DNA of 64,000 nucleotides, from the NCBI GenBank assembly GCA_002500745.1, contig DLST01000003.1, positions 229,168 to 293,167 on the forward strand. Direction: 5' to 3'. The stretch is from Sphingobacterium sp. UBA7855. Lineage in GTDB: Bacteria; Bacteroidota; Bacteroidia; Sphingobacteriales; Sphingobacteriaceae. Shown here piece by piece: positions 27,922-37,251 of the stretch (positions are counted from its first letter, which is position 1; every line of letters starts with the position of its first letter). A program made the position numbers and the translations under genes. Under the pieces are notes generated by a model. It made no database searches. It was not told where the DNA came from and was given only the letters and a program-made list of their open reading frames with translations.

Positions 27922-30216
27922 TTATCTATTCGGTTTATTACTCATCTCGAAGATTAATTCACCGCCATCTATAATGCTACGATAAGGTAATCGCAAATCA
28001 GCTAATTTTCGCCCATTTAAAGAAACGGATTTAACGTAAACATTCTTCTCAGACTGATTACGGGCAACTATGGAAAGCGTACGCCCATTTTCAAAATTAA
28101 CCTTGGCCGATTTGACCAAAGGACTGCCAATCCAATAACTATCTTCCCCAGGCGCCACCGGATAAAAACCTAGTGCAGTAAATAGATACCAGGCCGACAT
28201 CTGTCCACAGTCGTCATTACCACCTAATCCCGCATGACCATTATGGTACTGATTTCGGATGATTTGTCTGACACGTGATTGAGTTTTCCAAGGACTCTTG
28301 GTGATGTTGTATAAATAAGCCACATGATGGGAAGGCTCATTTCCATGCACGTAATTTCCGATAATACCATCTCGCGTAATATCCTCTGTATGCTCAAAAT
28401 ACTTATCGGGTAATTCCATAGTAAAGAGAGAATCCAAATAAGTCTCTAAACGCTGCTTACCTCCCATGACTGCCATCATTTTGGTAGGCTGATGCGGTAC
28501 ATAAAGACTGTAATTCCATGAATTACCTTCAATAAATCCCTGTCCATGAGTATCTAGCACATCAAATTTCTCCTGAAATTTACCCGCTGAATCCTTAGGG
28601 CGCATAAATCCAATGGAGGAATCATAGAGTGATTTCCAGCTCTCAGCTCTTTTGGAAAAAGTCGCGTAAATATCGTCTTTCCCTAATTTTTTCGCTAATT
28701 GCGCTATACACCAATCATCATACGCATATTCCAATGTATTAGAAACTGATGTTCCCGATACATCTGAAGGAACATACCCCTTGTCAATATAAGCACCGAT
28801 ACCCTCATACTGACGTGTATTTGCTGTTTGTACGCAAGCCGCTAATGCCGCTTCCGCATCGCCTTTATAAACGCCCTTAAGTATTGCATCGACAATAACA
28901 GACACCGAATGATAGCCGCTCATACACCAGTTGTCATTCGCATAATGCGACCAGATGGGCAACATCTTCAATACACTCTGGTCATAATGAGCCAGCATGG
29001 ATGCCACAATATCTGCATTACGGGAAGGGTTGATTAAATTCAACAAGGGATGAAAAGCCCGAAATGTATCCCATAGCGAAAAAGAGGTATAATTCGTAAA
29101 ACCTTTGGCGCGGTGCACCTCCTGATCCAAGCCCTTATACTCACCATTAACGTCCATATATACCGTTGGCATTAAGCTGGCATGATACATGGCAGTATAA
29201 AAATTGACAAGATCTTCCTTGTTCAACATTTCAGCTTCTATCTTATGCAGTTCCTTTTCCCAAGCCTCCTGGCCTTTCTTCACGTACCGATCAAAATTCC
29301 AGTCGGGAGCCTCAGCCTCCATATTGGCCAATGCATTCTTCATGCTTACTGGACTTAAAGCTACTTTCAGAAGGATGGCCTCTTGTTCTTTTGTATCGAA
29401 ATCCAAGTGTAGCTTAATATTGTGCGCTGCAAGGTCAGGGAAATTGTTTTGTTGATCAAACTTACGCCAGAAACCATTATACACAGGTTTTCCATCTTCA
29501 TACTTGGCCCCATAGTTTTTAAAAGCTTTTGATGTCTTTATGGCAAAGTACACTGTACGTGTCCTGGACCAACCGTTTGTCTGACGGTATCCAACTAACG
29601 TAGAATCGTTCAGTACTTTCACAACAGTCCAAACATTTTTTCCTTCGTAATTATAGATCCCCGCAGTTAAATTAACAATGAGATGTGACGCATCAGACTG
29701 ATTGAAAGTATATCGATGTATGCCCACTCGCGTGGTCGTGGTCAACTCTGCTTTAATCTGATGTTTATCCAGTAAAACACGGTAATAATTGGCTTCGGCC
29801 AATTCGTTTGTATGGCTATATGGAGATCGATAACCGTCTTGAGGACGATCAGCTGTACCTGGATTTAACTGAACTTTACCTTGGGTAGGCATAATCTGTA
29901 TATCACCAAGATCGGAATGACCGGTACCGCTAAAATGCGTATGACTAAATCCCACAATCGTAGGATCATCATACTGATAGCCGGCACAATATTTATAAAC
30001 ATCACCATTATACCGGCCGTTCACTGCATACGATAAAGTATCGGTATCCGGACTCAATTGCACCGCGCCAAAAGGAACTGTCGCTCCTGGAAAAGTATGT
30101 CCCATTCTTGCCGTACCGATGAGCGGTTTGACATACTGAACTAATTTGGTTTTTTGTGCCTTTAATAGATATGGGACACTAATTAATCCCAAAAAGACTA
30201 AACTTTTTATATTCAT
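27922..30216 (-). CDS. GH92 family exo-alpha-mannosidase (NDDCGQ subtype)
   Basis: A 764-residue enzyme with a signal peptide (LLKAQ, about residue 21). It follows the classical GH92 pattern: VKPLIGTARMGHTFPGATVPFG, GFSHTHFSGTGHSDLGDI, the acid-containing block FIEGNSWNYSLYVPHQ and GGNDDCGQMSAWY. These differ consistently from the other two GH92 proteins of the window (ELSNGNTYP..., DEDNGQTSAWY), so it belongs to another GH92 branch and probably cuts another linkage; classical enzymes of this kind often act on alpha-1,2-linked mannose, but specificity is not provable here. It is the last gene of a three-gene operon, nine bases behind the peptidase gene. Confidence 0.93.
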   Translation of the reverse strand: MNIKSLVFLGLISVPYLLKAQKTKLVQYVKPLIGTARMGHTFPGATVPFGAVQLSPDTDTLSYAVNGRYNGDVYKYCAGYQYDDPTIVGFSHTHFSGTGHSDLGDIQIMPTQGKVQLNPGTADRPQDGYRSPYSHTNELAEANYYRVLLDKHQIKAELTTTTRVGIHRYTFNQSDASHLIVNLTAGIYNYEGKNVWTVVKVLNDSTLVGYRQTNGWSRTRTVYFAIKTSKAFKNYGAKYEDGKPVYNGFWRKFDQQNNFPDLAAHNIKLHLDFDTKEQEAILLKVALSPVSMKNALANMEAEAPDWNFDRYVKKGQEAWEKELHKIEAEMLNKEDLVNFYTAMYHASLMPTVYMDVNGEYKGLDQEVHRAKGFTNYTSFSLWDTFRAFHPLLNLINPSRNADIVASMLAHYDQSVLKMLPIWSHYANDNWCMSGYHSVSVIVDAILKGVYKGDAEAALAACVQTANTRQYEGIGAYIDKGYVPSDVSGTSVSNTLEYAYDDWCIAQLAKKLGKDDIYATFSKRAESWKSLYDSSIGFMRPKDSAGKFQEKFDVLDTHGQGFIEGNSWNYSLYVPHQPTKMMAVMGGKQRLETYLDSLFTMELPDKYFEHTEDITRDGIIGNYVHGNEPSHHVAYLYNITKSPWKTQSRVRQIIRNQYHNGHAGLGGNDDCGQMSAWYLFTALGFYPVAPGEDSYWIGSPLVKSAKVNFENGRTLSIVARNQSEKNVYVKSVSLNGRKLADLRLPYRSIIDGGELIFEMSNKPNR

Positions 30217-30226
30217 CGCTTATGGA

Positions 30227-30946
30227 TTATATAGTAGGATTTTTTATGTAATCCGCCCATAGCTCATCAATAGTTTTACCTGTCTCTACTTTCCAAAAAG
30301 CATCACTATAGCTATTGCTACGCATTGCCGAATCCAATTTTTTGACAAAATCCTTCTTTACATGTGTGTTAATCCAGTAAAGGAATCGTGCAGTGACGCG
30401 ATAAGAATCGGTGTATTTCTGCTTTTCGTTATATTCTGGCAGCTTCCAATTTGCTCCCGCATTGTCTATTCCGTCATCAAATCGCACAAAATCGGCTATC
30501 CCCTCCGTAATCCACCACGGACCGGCCCCATCGGGGTATGCTTGTACAATATGCATGACCTCATGGGTAACCACATCAATATCCCCTGGATTTTTAGCAA
30601 ACCAGGCTGGACTATAACGAACAATCCCACCCGCTGTAGCTGCTACACCTTTGTAGTCCGGATCAATTACAAAAGATACCTTTTTTATAGTCTTTTTATT
30701 ATATTTCTTCGCCAGTTTGGGGTAGTTTTCAAAATAAGCCGAAATGAGTCGATCTTTTAATGATGGACTAAAATCTTTGTCCTTATTAATCCAAATCAAT
30801 GTAAAGCCACCTTTGCTGATACTGTCCACATCCACCGCAACCTTACGGTCATTTTCAGTATGCTTCCAGTTGTCCTGTGCGAAAATCCCACTTGAGTACA
30901 ACAATCCAAATAGGATAGCAGCGCCTTTTAATTTTTTAAAATTCAT
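30227..30946 (-). CDS. Basic secretory protein (BSP)-family metallopeptidase-like protein
   Basis: A 239-residue exported protein (signal peptide to about residue 24, IFAQD). It carries the zinc-peptidase motif HEVMH (His128, Glu129, His132) and downstream WWITEGIADFVR with Glu148 as the probable third ligand, the pattern of the BSP family (PF04450, from memory). It lies between two GH92 genes with gaps of 13 and 10 bases, so it belongs to the mannan operon. A plausible role is cutting the protein part of mannoproteins or glycoproteins so that exo-mannosidases reach the chains; this is inferred from context only. Some BSP proteins have no proven activity. Confidence 0.85.
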   Translation of the reverse strand: MNFKKLKGAAILFGLLYSSGIFAQDNWKHTENDRKVAVDVDSISKGGFTLIWINKDKDFSPSLKDRLISAYFENYPKLAKKYNKKTIKKVSFVIDPDYKGVAATAGGIVRYSPAWFAKNPGDIDVVTHEVMHIVQAYPDGAGPWWITEGIADFVRFDDGIDNAGANWKLPEYNEKQKYTDSYRVTARFLYWINTHVKKDFVKKLDSAMRSNSYSDAFWKVETGKTIDELWADYIKNPTI

Positions 30947-30959
30947 AATAGCACAGTGA

Positions 30960-33308
30960 TTATTTCTTTTTATTGGTTTTCACCTTATTATTTATTTGCA
31001 AGTCTGTTGTCATTGAATATGGCGCAGCATTTTTGGACGATCCCCTCGTATAGTTAGGTTTTGCCTCCATATCAAAATGTAGTGTCCCACCTTCATGCAA
31101 AGCTTTGTGACTTAACCAGTTTTTCCCATAATCCTTACCGTTCATTTGCAATGCATTTACATATACATTTTCACTAGAGTTTTTAGGAGCATTAATGGTC
31201 AATTTCTTACCATTTTCAAACGTTAACGTCGCCTTTTTAAATAATGGCGCTCCGAGCACATATTCATCTGTCGCTGGACAAACAGGATAAAATCCTAAAG
31301 CTGAAAAAACATACCACGCCGAGGTTTGACCATTATCTTCGTCACCACAATAGCCATCAGGTGTAGGCTTATACATGCGGTCCATCACTTGACGCAACCA
31401 ATATTGCGTTTTCCAAGGTTGACCAGCATAATTGTAGAGATACGGCATATGTTGAATTGGCTGATTACCATGCGCGTACTGTCCCATATTGGCAACTTGC
31501 ATTTCGCGAATTTCATGGATAATACCACCATAATAACTATCATCGAAATCTGGAGACTGAACAAATACCGAATCCAACATGCTCACAAAAGTTTTTTCTC
31601 CGCCCATTAAGTCAATCAATCCCTGAACATCGTGGAACACACTCCACGAATAATGCCAGCTGTTTCCTTCTGTGAACGCATCCCCCCATTTCAATGGATT
31701 AAAAGGAGATTGGAATTTGCCATCTTTATTTTTCCCGCGCATAAGATTGGTTGACGGATCGAACAGGTTCCTGTAGTTCTGTGCACGCTTCGCATAGAGA
31801 TCTATTTCAGCCTTCGGACGGTTCAACGCTTTTGCTAATTGATAAATTGTAAAATCGTCGTAAGCATATTCCAAGGTACGCGCCGCATTTTCATTGATTT
31901 TAACGTCATAAGGCACATAGCCCAAGCTATTATAGTAATCAACACCCTTTCTACCTACAGCACTCATTGGTCCCTCGTTATTGGCTCCATGCTGCAACGC
32001 TTCATACAGCGTATTGATGTCATAACCACGTAATCCCTTCATGTAAGCATCTGACACTACCGAAGCAGAGTTATTTCCTACCATGATATCCGCATATCCA
32101 GGACTACTCCATTCAGGTAAGAAACCGCCCTCCAAGTAAGCATTTAAGAGACCTTCCTGCATTTCCTTATTGATAGAAGGATACATCAAGTTTAAGAATG
32201 GATATAACGCTCTGAACGTATCCCAAAAACCTGTTCCTCCAAATAGATAGCCAGGAAGTGTTTTTCCGTTATACGGACTGTAATGTACAGCTTTACCCTG
32301 CGCATCAATTTCATACAATTTATTCGGGAAAAATAAAGTCCGATACATGGTCGAATAAAATGTACGCAGTTGATCAATATCGTCGCCTTCTACTTTAATC
32401 TTCCCTAACGTGGAGTTCCAGATCTGACGTCCGTCTTCTTTTATTTGATCGAAAGATTTGTTACCTAGCTCATTTAAGTTTAAAAAGGCTTGTTCGGCAC
32501 TGATAAAGGAGGATGCCACTTTCACCTGAACGGGTTTCGTTTTATCTTTTACCTTAAATCCGACGATTGCACCAGTGTGGTCGCCTTTGATCTGAAGCTG
32601 CCCATCCTTTTTCTCTTTGCCTTCCCAAGTAGCAACACTTGCAAAAGGTTGATCAAAAACCAAAACAAAATAATTCTTAAAATTTGCAGGCAGTGGGCCG
32701 CGTGCATATTTCGAAGAATAGCCTATAATCATATTTTTTTCAGGAATAATCTGAACTTCAGATCCCTTTTCATACGCGTCCAACACGATATAAGCGTCGT
32801 CTGTCTTATTAAACGAAATCCTAAACATAGCTGCTCGTTCAGTTGGTGTCATTTCCGCAGTGACATCGTGATCTGCGAGATAGACCGAATAATAATAAGG
32901 TTTTACGATCTCAGCTTTATGTGAAAACCAGCTCGCACGCTCATCTTGATCAAAGACAGGCTTTCCAGTAACCGGCATAATAGAAAAGACGCCATAATCA
33001 TTCATCCAAGGCGATGGTTGGTGCGTTTGTTTCAAACCACGGATCTTATCAGCGGTATATTGATACTGCCATCCATCACCATTTTTCCCCGTTTGCGGAG
33101 TCCACATATTCATTCCCCAAGGCCGCGCTATTGAGGGATAGGTATTTCCATTGGACAACTCAAATTTGGATTCGGTACCCATTAATGGATTAACAAGATC
33201 GACAGCATCCATTTGCTGTCCTCTAAATTTCTGAGCCAAAACCGGTTTTGCGCAAAACAAACCAAAAGACAATAAAGACCCTAGAAAAACACTTAAAGAT
33301 TTCTTCAT
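30960..33308 (-). CDS. GH92 family exo-alpha-mannosidase (DEDNGQ subtype), paralogue of the gene at 6670-8964
   Basis: A 782-residue enzyme with a signal peptide (PVLAQ, about residue 26). The blocks VNPLMGTESKFELSNGNTYP, TQTHQPSPW-like KQTHQPSPW, TEGNSWHYS (probable acid) and GYCGDEDNGQTSAWYVFS mirror the GH92 protein at 6670-8964 almost word for word; only the N-terminus and a basic lysine-rich C-terminal tail (NNKVKTNKKK) differ. Calcium-dependent exo-mannosidase activity is expected. First gene of the operon GH92 - peptidase - GH92, with a LacI-type operator 25-40 bases upstream of its start, and downstream of the LacI-family gene on the same strand with no clear terminator between them. 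Confidence 0.93.
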   Translation of the reverse strand: MKKSLSVFLGSLLSFGLFCAKPVLAQKFRGQQMDAVDLVNPLMGTESKFELSNGNTYPSIARPWGMNMWTPQTGKNGDGWQYQYTADKIRGLKQTHQPSPWMNDYGVFSIMPVTGKPVFDQDERASWFSHKAEIVKPYYYSVYLADHDVTAEMTPTERAAMFRISFNKTDDAYIVLDAYEKGSEVQIIPEKNMIIGYSSKYARGPLPANFKNYFVLVFDQPFASVATWEGKEKKDGQLQIKGDHTGAIVGFKVKDKTKPVQVKVASSFISAEQAFLNLNELGNKSFDQIKEDGRQIWNSTLGKIKVEGDDIDQLRTFYSTMYRTLFFPNKLYEIDAQGKAVHYSPYNGKTLPGYLFGGTGFWDTFRALYPFLNLMYPSINKEMQEGLLNAYLEGGFLPEWSSPGYADIMVGNNSASVVSDAYMKGLRGYDINTLYEALQHGANNEGPMSAVGRKGVDYYNSLGYVPYDVKINENAARTLEYAYDDFTIYQLAKALNRPKAEIDLYAKRAQNYRNLFDPSTNLMRGKNKDGKFQSPFNPLKWGDAFTEGNSWHYSWSVFHDVQGLIDLMGGEKTFVSMLDSVFVQSPDFDDSYYGGIIHEIREMQVANMGQYAHGNQPIQHMPYLYNYAGQPWKTQYWLRQVMDRMYKPTPDGYCGDEDNGQTSAWYVFSALGFYPVCPATDEYVLGAPLFKKATLTFENGKKLTINAPKNSSENVYVNALQMNGKDYGKNWLSHKALHEGGTLHFDMEAKPNYTRGSSKNAAPYSMTTDLQINNKVKTNKKK

Positions 33309-33332
33309 TATTTAGGATATATAAAAATTTCT

Positions 33333-33348
33333 ACTAAAACGTATTAGT
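33333..33348 (-). promoter_or_regulatory. LacI-family type operator upstream of GH92-peptidase-GH92 operon (site O2)
   Basis: ACTAAAACGTATTAGT: halves ACTAAAAC and GTATTAGT match in seven of eight positions as inverted repeats with a central CG. It sits 25-40 bases before the GH92 start, where a bound repressor would block transcription. Identical to O1 except for the first base. Confidence 0.72.
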
Positions 33349-33454
33349 AAAGATATAAAAAAGAATATTAAATCAAAATAACGACCTGAAATTCAATAGG
33401 CGCGTCTTATGATTTTTACAATTCTACTGTTACATACCCATTCACCATCGCATT

Positions 33455-34441
33455 CTATCGTTTGATCAATTTGGTTGCAATAAGATATTCTTTCGGCTTG
33501 GATATCCCCTGATCTATTTCCTTCAACAAAACTTTCACACAAGTTTTAGCCAAAGGTTCTAATGGCTGTTGTATACAGGAAATTTTAGGGTTTAAAATAT
33601 CAAACAGCTCATGATCATCAAAAGAAAGCATCGGAAACGTATAGTGATTTTCATCCGCTGGCCGCAGTGCTTTCAACCCGAGGATACAGAGATAATTTGT
33701 TGTAAAAAAGAGACCATCTAACCCAGTCTGCTTCGCTGCCCAATTTCTCAACATACGCCCTCCCTTTTGCTTCAGCTCTTGATAGGGTAATTGCAGGATG
33801 CGAGGCTCCATACCGTTGGCATCACAAAAATCCAAATAGGCACCCTTCCGCGCCAGCATTTGTGGCTGATCGGAATCGATGGTTACTAATCCAAAATCTT
33901 TGCAACCGATAGATTTCAAATGATCGCAGGCTTTTTTTGCACTAACGTCATTATCAATGTGTACATAATGGGTCTCCACATCTGGAGAATTTCTATCAAA
34001 AACTACTAGTGGAACCCTATGTTCCAATATTTTTCGCTGATATGCTTCCAGATCTACTGTTGGGGCTAAAATTATCCCCTCCACCTTCTTTTCCAACATT
34101 GAATCGATGATATCCCGCGCATTTTGTGAATTTCCAAGAGTACTACTGTAGAGGACGTGATAACCCTTTTTTCGGAATAATTCCTCCACATACAAGGCAA
34201 ATGGCCCAAAAAAAGAATCCCCAATATTTTCCACAATAAGACCAATGGTATTTGATCGCCCTGTTGCTAAACTCTTTGCAAGCGCATTAGGCTTATAACC
34301 AACTTTTTCAACATATGCAAGTACGCGGCTTTCCAATCCCTTGCTAATGCGAGCTCGCTCGGCTTTGTGATTAATGACTAATGAAACAGTGGATTTAGAA
34401 ACATTGAGCTCCTGTGCAATTTCTTTAATTGATTTGGCCAT
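33455..34441 (-). CDS. LacI/GalR-family transcriptional regulator, probable regulator of the mannan locus
   Basis: A 328-residue protein. Residues 4-50 are a LacI helix-turn-helix (IKEIAQELNVSKSTVSLVIN) with hinge (GYKPNALAKSLATGRSNTIG), followed by a periplasmic-binding-protein-like sugar-sensing domain (SFFGPFALYVEELFRKKGY, VPLVVFDRNSP, DGLFFTTNYLCILGLKAL, MLSFDDHELFDI). LacI-family proteins bind palindromes with a central CG, and such palindromes lie before both GH92 units and the SusC operon. In Bacteroidota such loci are more often controlled by hybrid two-component systems or SusR, so a LacI regulator is notable. The effector could be mannose or a manno-oligosaccharide, or a phosphorylated derivative; not determinable here. 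Only 146 bases separate it from the GH92 gene downstream. Confidence 0.92.
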   Translation of the reverse strand: MAKSIKEIAQELNVSKSTVSLVINHKAERARISKGLESRVLAYVEKVGYKPNALAKSLATGRSNTIGLIVENIGDSFFGPFALYVEELFRKKGYHVLYSSTLGNSQNARDIIDSMLEKKVEGIILAPTVDLEAYQRKILEHRVPLVVFDRNSPDVETHYVHIDNDVSAKKACDHLKSIGCKDFGLVTIDSDQPQMLARKGAYLDFCDANGMEPRILQLPYQELKQKGGRMLRNWAAKQTGLDGLFFTTNYLCILGLKALRPADENHYTFPMLSFDDHELFDILNPKISCIQQPLEPLAKTCVKVLLKEIDQGISKPKEYLIATKLIKR

Positions 34442-34632
34442 AAAAGCATTTTCATAAAATTAAGGTGAAATTAGAAAATAAATATGAACATATCGGAAAT
34501 TACAATTGATAGCAGACAATAAATTAACATTCCGCTCATTATTATACAAAAGAATTAGACTGACAATGAATAACAAACAAAGGCTCCTTTACCCCAAAAG
34601 ATATTTCTGACTACATGTAGATTGGCAAAACA
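34442..34632. other. Short intergenic region between phospholipase C and the LacI-family gene
   Basis: AT-rich, no gene. It should carry the LacI-family gene's promoter and the end of the phospholipase transcript, but I see neither an exact -7 element nor a good terminator. Confidence 0.4.
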
Positions 34633-37110
34633 TCACCCCAACTGCGGGTCAGTCTTCGAATGGCTTCCAGTCTCGACGCGACCGGCAAACTCACGTACAA
34701 ATTTGGTATCCGCCGCATGTACAGTCACATCATACCAACCATGGATTTTGTGGGATTCCACAATCCATTTGATAGACATTCCTTCGGCAAGTACACTAGA
34801 TTTCTTCCAGGTGCTGTAAGCGTTATCTTCTACATGTACTTGAAATGATTTTTTCCCTTTGTTATGGACCTCCAGCAGAAGATTGCCTGTCAACTGGCCC
34901 TTCTTTCCGATTTCATAAGTTGCTTGAACAGTTAATGGCTCCTCTTGTCCTTTAAATGTCCGCATAAACCCATTTGGGCCATATACCGTCAGATCGTACT
35001 GCCCATCTTTAAAGTCGGCCAAATTCCACCCAAAGCTCAGCTCCTGACCAGCAACAACTGCAAAAGGCCAAAATTTCACACCTTCCTTATAGCTCGGTCC
35101 ACTATAGACATTAAAAGGACTGTTTAGCGATTTACTACCAAATAACTTATTGCCAACTTCTAGTGTCAGATGAATCTGATTGTGTTCCTTAGCAAAAGAG
35201 TCTTTGACATAAAGTTCGTAAGCCAACGCGCTGGAGTTTTTCTGACCTTTCTCCTGTCTTGCCAGTAAAGTTGAATGACCTTTAGACCGTAATCCTGCGG
35301 CATCCTCTTTCGACCAAACATGAAAATTATTAGGTAGCGGTTTCGATTTCGCCTGATCAATCGCATAGATCTGCTGATTCCGATCAAGAAAAGGCAAATC
35401 AACAGCATTCGCTCCCTCAGCTTTCCGAAATATCGATGTCAAATCACCTGTAATGGCCCGGCGCCACGAACTGATATTCTCCTCTTTCACATGCTTGCCC
35501 AACTTTTTCTCAAAGAAATGCTCCATAAACTGAATCGTCGATGTGATATCGCAAATCTCCGAATTGACCCAACCGCCTTTTGACCAAGGGGACGCCACAA
35601 TCAAAGGTACGCGATAACCGAGCCCCACTGGGCCTTCCGTTGCATTATCTTTTTCTTCACCATCGGCAAGCTCCTTTGCTAAACTCACATATTCATCACT
35701 ATAATCTAATTCCGCCGAAGTTTTTCCGGAACTACTATCTGCTGGATTAGGCGCTACAAAAGGAGGAATATGGTCAAAATAACCATCATTCTCATCATAG
35801 TTCAGAATAAAAATGGTTTTCTTCCAGACTTCTGGATTCTCTGTCAGAATATTCAAAAGCTCCGATACATACCAAGCACCGTACATAGGGGCGCTCGGAT
35901 GATCTGAGAAGCTTTGTGGTGCTACAAGCCAAGACACTGCGGGTAACTTTCCAGATTTCACATCATGTCTAAATTGATGTAAAACATCTCCTTTAGGAAC
36001 TCTAATCTTTTCACCTTCATGTGTCACTACGCTTGTCTCGCGATAGAAAGAATCACCCTCATTCGTCTGGAAAGCCCTTTCATGCAAGGCACGCTGCTCT
36101 TTAGGAAGCTGCTGAAAAGCATGATCCGTAAGACGTGCCAAATGTTTTTGGTAGCTATTCAGCTGCTCCTGCTTCTGCTTAAGCTTATTCTTTGTTTTCT
36201 GGACACTCTCAGAGCTATTATTCGCTAATGCCTTTTCTAGTTCTTGAATCTCCGCTGGTAATTCTGCCACACGTTTACGCATAAAATCAAGATGGCTTTT
36301 CTTGAATTCAATATGATATTGCGCAAACCACTCCAAATTATTGTCCGTGAAATTTCCCAACAGATCCTCACCGTCTAAGCCACTTTCTATGCTCACTTCA
36401 TTCTGGTAGACTTTCCAGGAGATCCCCGCTTCCTCCAAACGCTCAGGAAAAGTCTTCCAGTGCGCCCAACGGTTAAAATAGATATCTGAATTCCGCACCA
36501 ATGGCTTCGCCCCTTTATGTGGCACACAGGTCCCAGTCCAGAAGAAATGCCTATTGGTTGTTGTACCTGTGATAGAGGAACAGAAGTGCTGGTCACAGAT
36601 GGTAAAGGCATCAGCTAATGCATAATAAAAAGGAATATCCTCACGCGTATAATAACCCATCGTCAAAGGAATCTCTTTCAGGACCTTTCCTCCTGGACGC
36701 TTCGCTTCGATCCAGTTATCATGTTTTCCCTGATTACGGGCTGCCATCTGATTTTCCCAGGAATGTGGTAGATTTCCGGTCCAGGCAGCATTTGAATTTT
36801 TGATATCCAGTCGAAACGGCGAATAGGTCTTACCCGCAGCCGACGACTGCAGCCATACGGGATTGCCATCAGGCAGTTTAATCGCCCGTGGATCATTAAA
36901 TCCACGAACCCCACGAAGTGTCCCAAAACTATGGTCAAAAGAACGATTCTCTTGCATTAATAAGACAATATGTTCGGCATCTAAAAAGGTACTTCCTGTT
37001 ACAGGTTCAATTGCCAGGGCACGCTGTATCGCATCTGGCATGACACTTTGCAAACCAAAAGCTCCGGCTAAAAAGGATGCCTTCTTTATAAAATCTCTTC
37101 TGCTATCCAT
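34633..37110 (-). CDS. Phospholipase C, phosphocholine-specific type, Tat-exported
   Basis: An 825-residue protein starting MDSRRDFIKKASFLAG, a twin-arginine signal. The phosphoesterase domain shows ENRSFDHSFGTLRGVRGF, GKHDNWIEA, FTICDQHFCS, SITGTTTNRHF and NYDENDGYFDHIPPF, the metal and catalytic blocks of the bacterial PLC / acid phosphatase AcpA superfamily. A charged coiled-coil insert lies near residues 270-325 (LPAEIQELEKALANNSSE). The C-terminal 190 residues look like two DUF756 beta-sandwich repeats typical of these enzymes. It hydrolyses phospholipids such as phosphatidylcholine, or related phosphodiesters, outside the cytoplasm. It is a single-gene unit between two SusC/SusD regions. 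Homologues in Pseudomonas (PlcN/PlcH) respond to phosphate; regulation here is unknown. Confidence 0.92.
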   Translation of the reverse strand: MDSRRDFIKKASFLAGAFGLQSVMPDAIQRALAIEPVTGSTFLDAEHIVLLMQENRSFDHSFGTLRGVRGFNDPRAIKLPDGNPVWLQSSAAGKTYSPFRLDIKNSNAAWTGNLPHSWENQMAARNQGKHDNWIEAKRPGGKVLKEIPLTMGYYTREDIPFYYALADAFTICDQHFCSSITGTTTNRHFFWTGTCVPHKGAKPLVRNSDIYFNRWAHWKTFPERLEEAGISWKVYQNEVSIESGLDGEDLLGNFTDNNLEWFAQYHIEFKKSHLDFMRKRVAELPAEIQELEKALANNSSESVQKTKNKLKQKQEQLNSYQKHLARLTDHAFQQLPKEQRALHERAFQTNEGDSFYRETSVVTHEGEKIRVPKGDVLHQFRHDVKSGKLPAVSWLVAPQSFSDHPSAPMYGAWYVSELLNILTENPEVWKKTIFILNYDENDGYFDHIPPFVAPNPADSSSGKTSAELDYSDEYVSLAKELADGEEKDNATEGPVGLGYRVPLIVASPWSKGGWVNSEICDITSTIQFMEHFFEKKLGKHVKEENISSWRRAITGDLTSIFRKAEGANAVDLPFLDRNQQIYAIDQAKSKPLPNNFHVWSKEDAAGLRSKGHSTLLARQEKGQKNSSALAYELYVKDSFAKEHNQIHLTLEVGNKLFGSKSLNSPFNVYSGPSYKEGVKFWPFAVVAGQELSFGWNLADFKDGQYDLTVYGPNGFMRTFKGQEEPLTVQATYEIGKKGQLTGNLLLEVHNKGKKSFQVHVEDNAYSTWKKSSVLAEGMSIKWIVESHKIHGWYDVTVHAADTKFVREFAGRVETGSHSKTDPQLG

Positions 37111-37151
37111 AAATAAATTTGTAGTCTCTTTACTGAATTCAATGGTCTTCA

Positions 37152-37169
37152 GCGAATATATTCATTCGC
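37152..37169. repeat. Dyad GCGAAT-N6-ATTCGC upstream of phospholipase C
   Basis: Perfect 6-bp arms at 37152-37157 and 37164-37169, 42-59 bases upstream of the phospholipase start. It is placed like an operator, but no regulator can be named. Confidence 0.35.
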
Positions 37170-37197
37170 CACCTTTTTTTATGTAACGTTTTTAACA

Positions 37198-37239
37198 AAC
37201 AATCCCCGCAAACGGTTGATCTCATCTACGGGGATTGTT
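37198..37239 (-). terminator. Terminator of the sigma/FecR/SusC/SusD operon
   Basis: Perfect 11-bp stem AACAATCCCCG (37198-37208) / CGGGGATTGTT (37229-37239). It lies 13 bases past the SusD stop codon on the minus strand, where it is followed by TTTGTT; on the plus strand it is followed by a T run. Confidence 0.75.
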
Positions 37240-37251
37240 TTTACAAATGGT

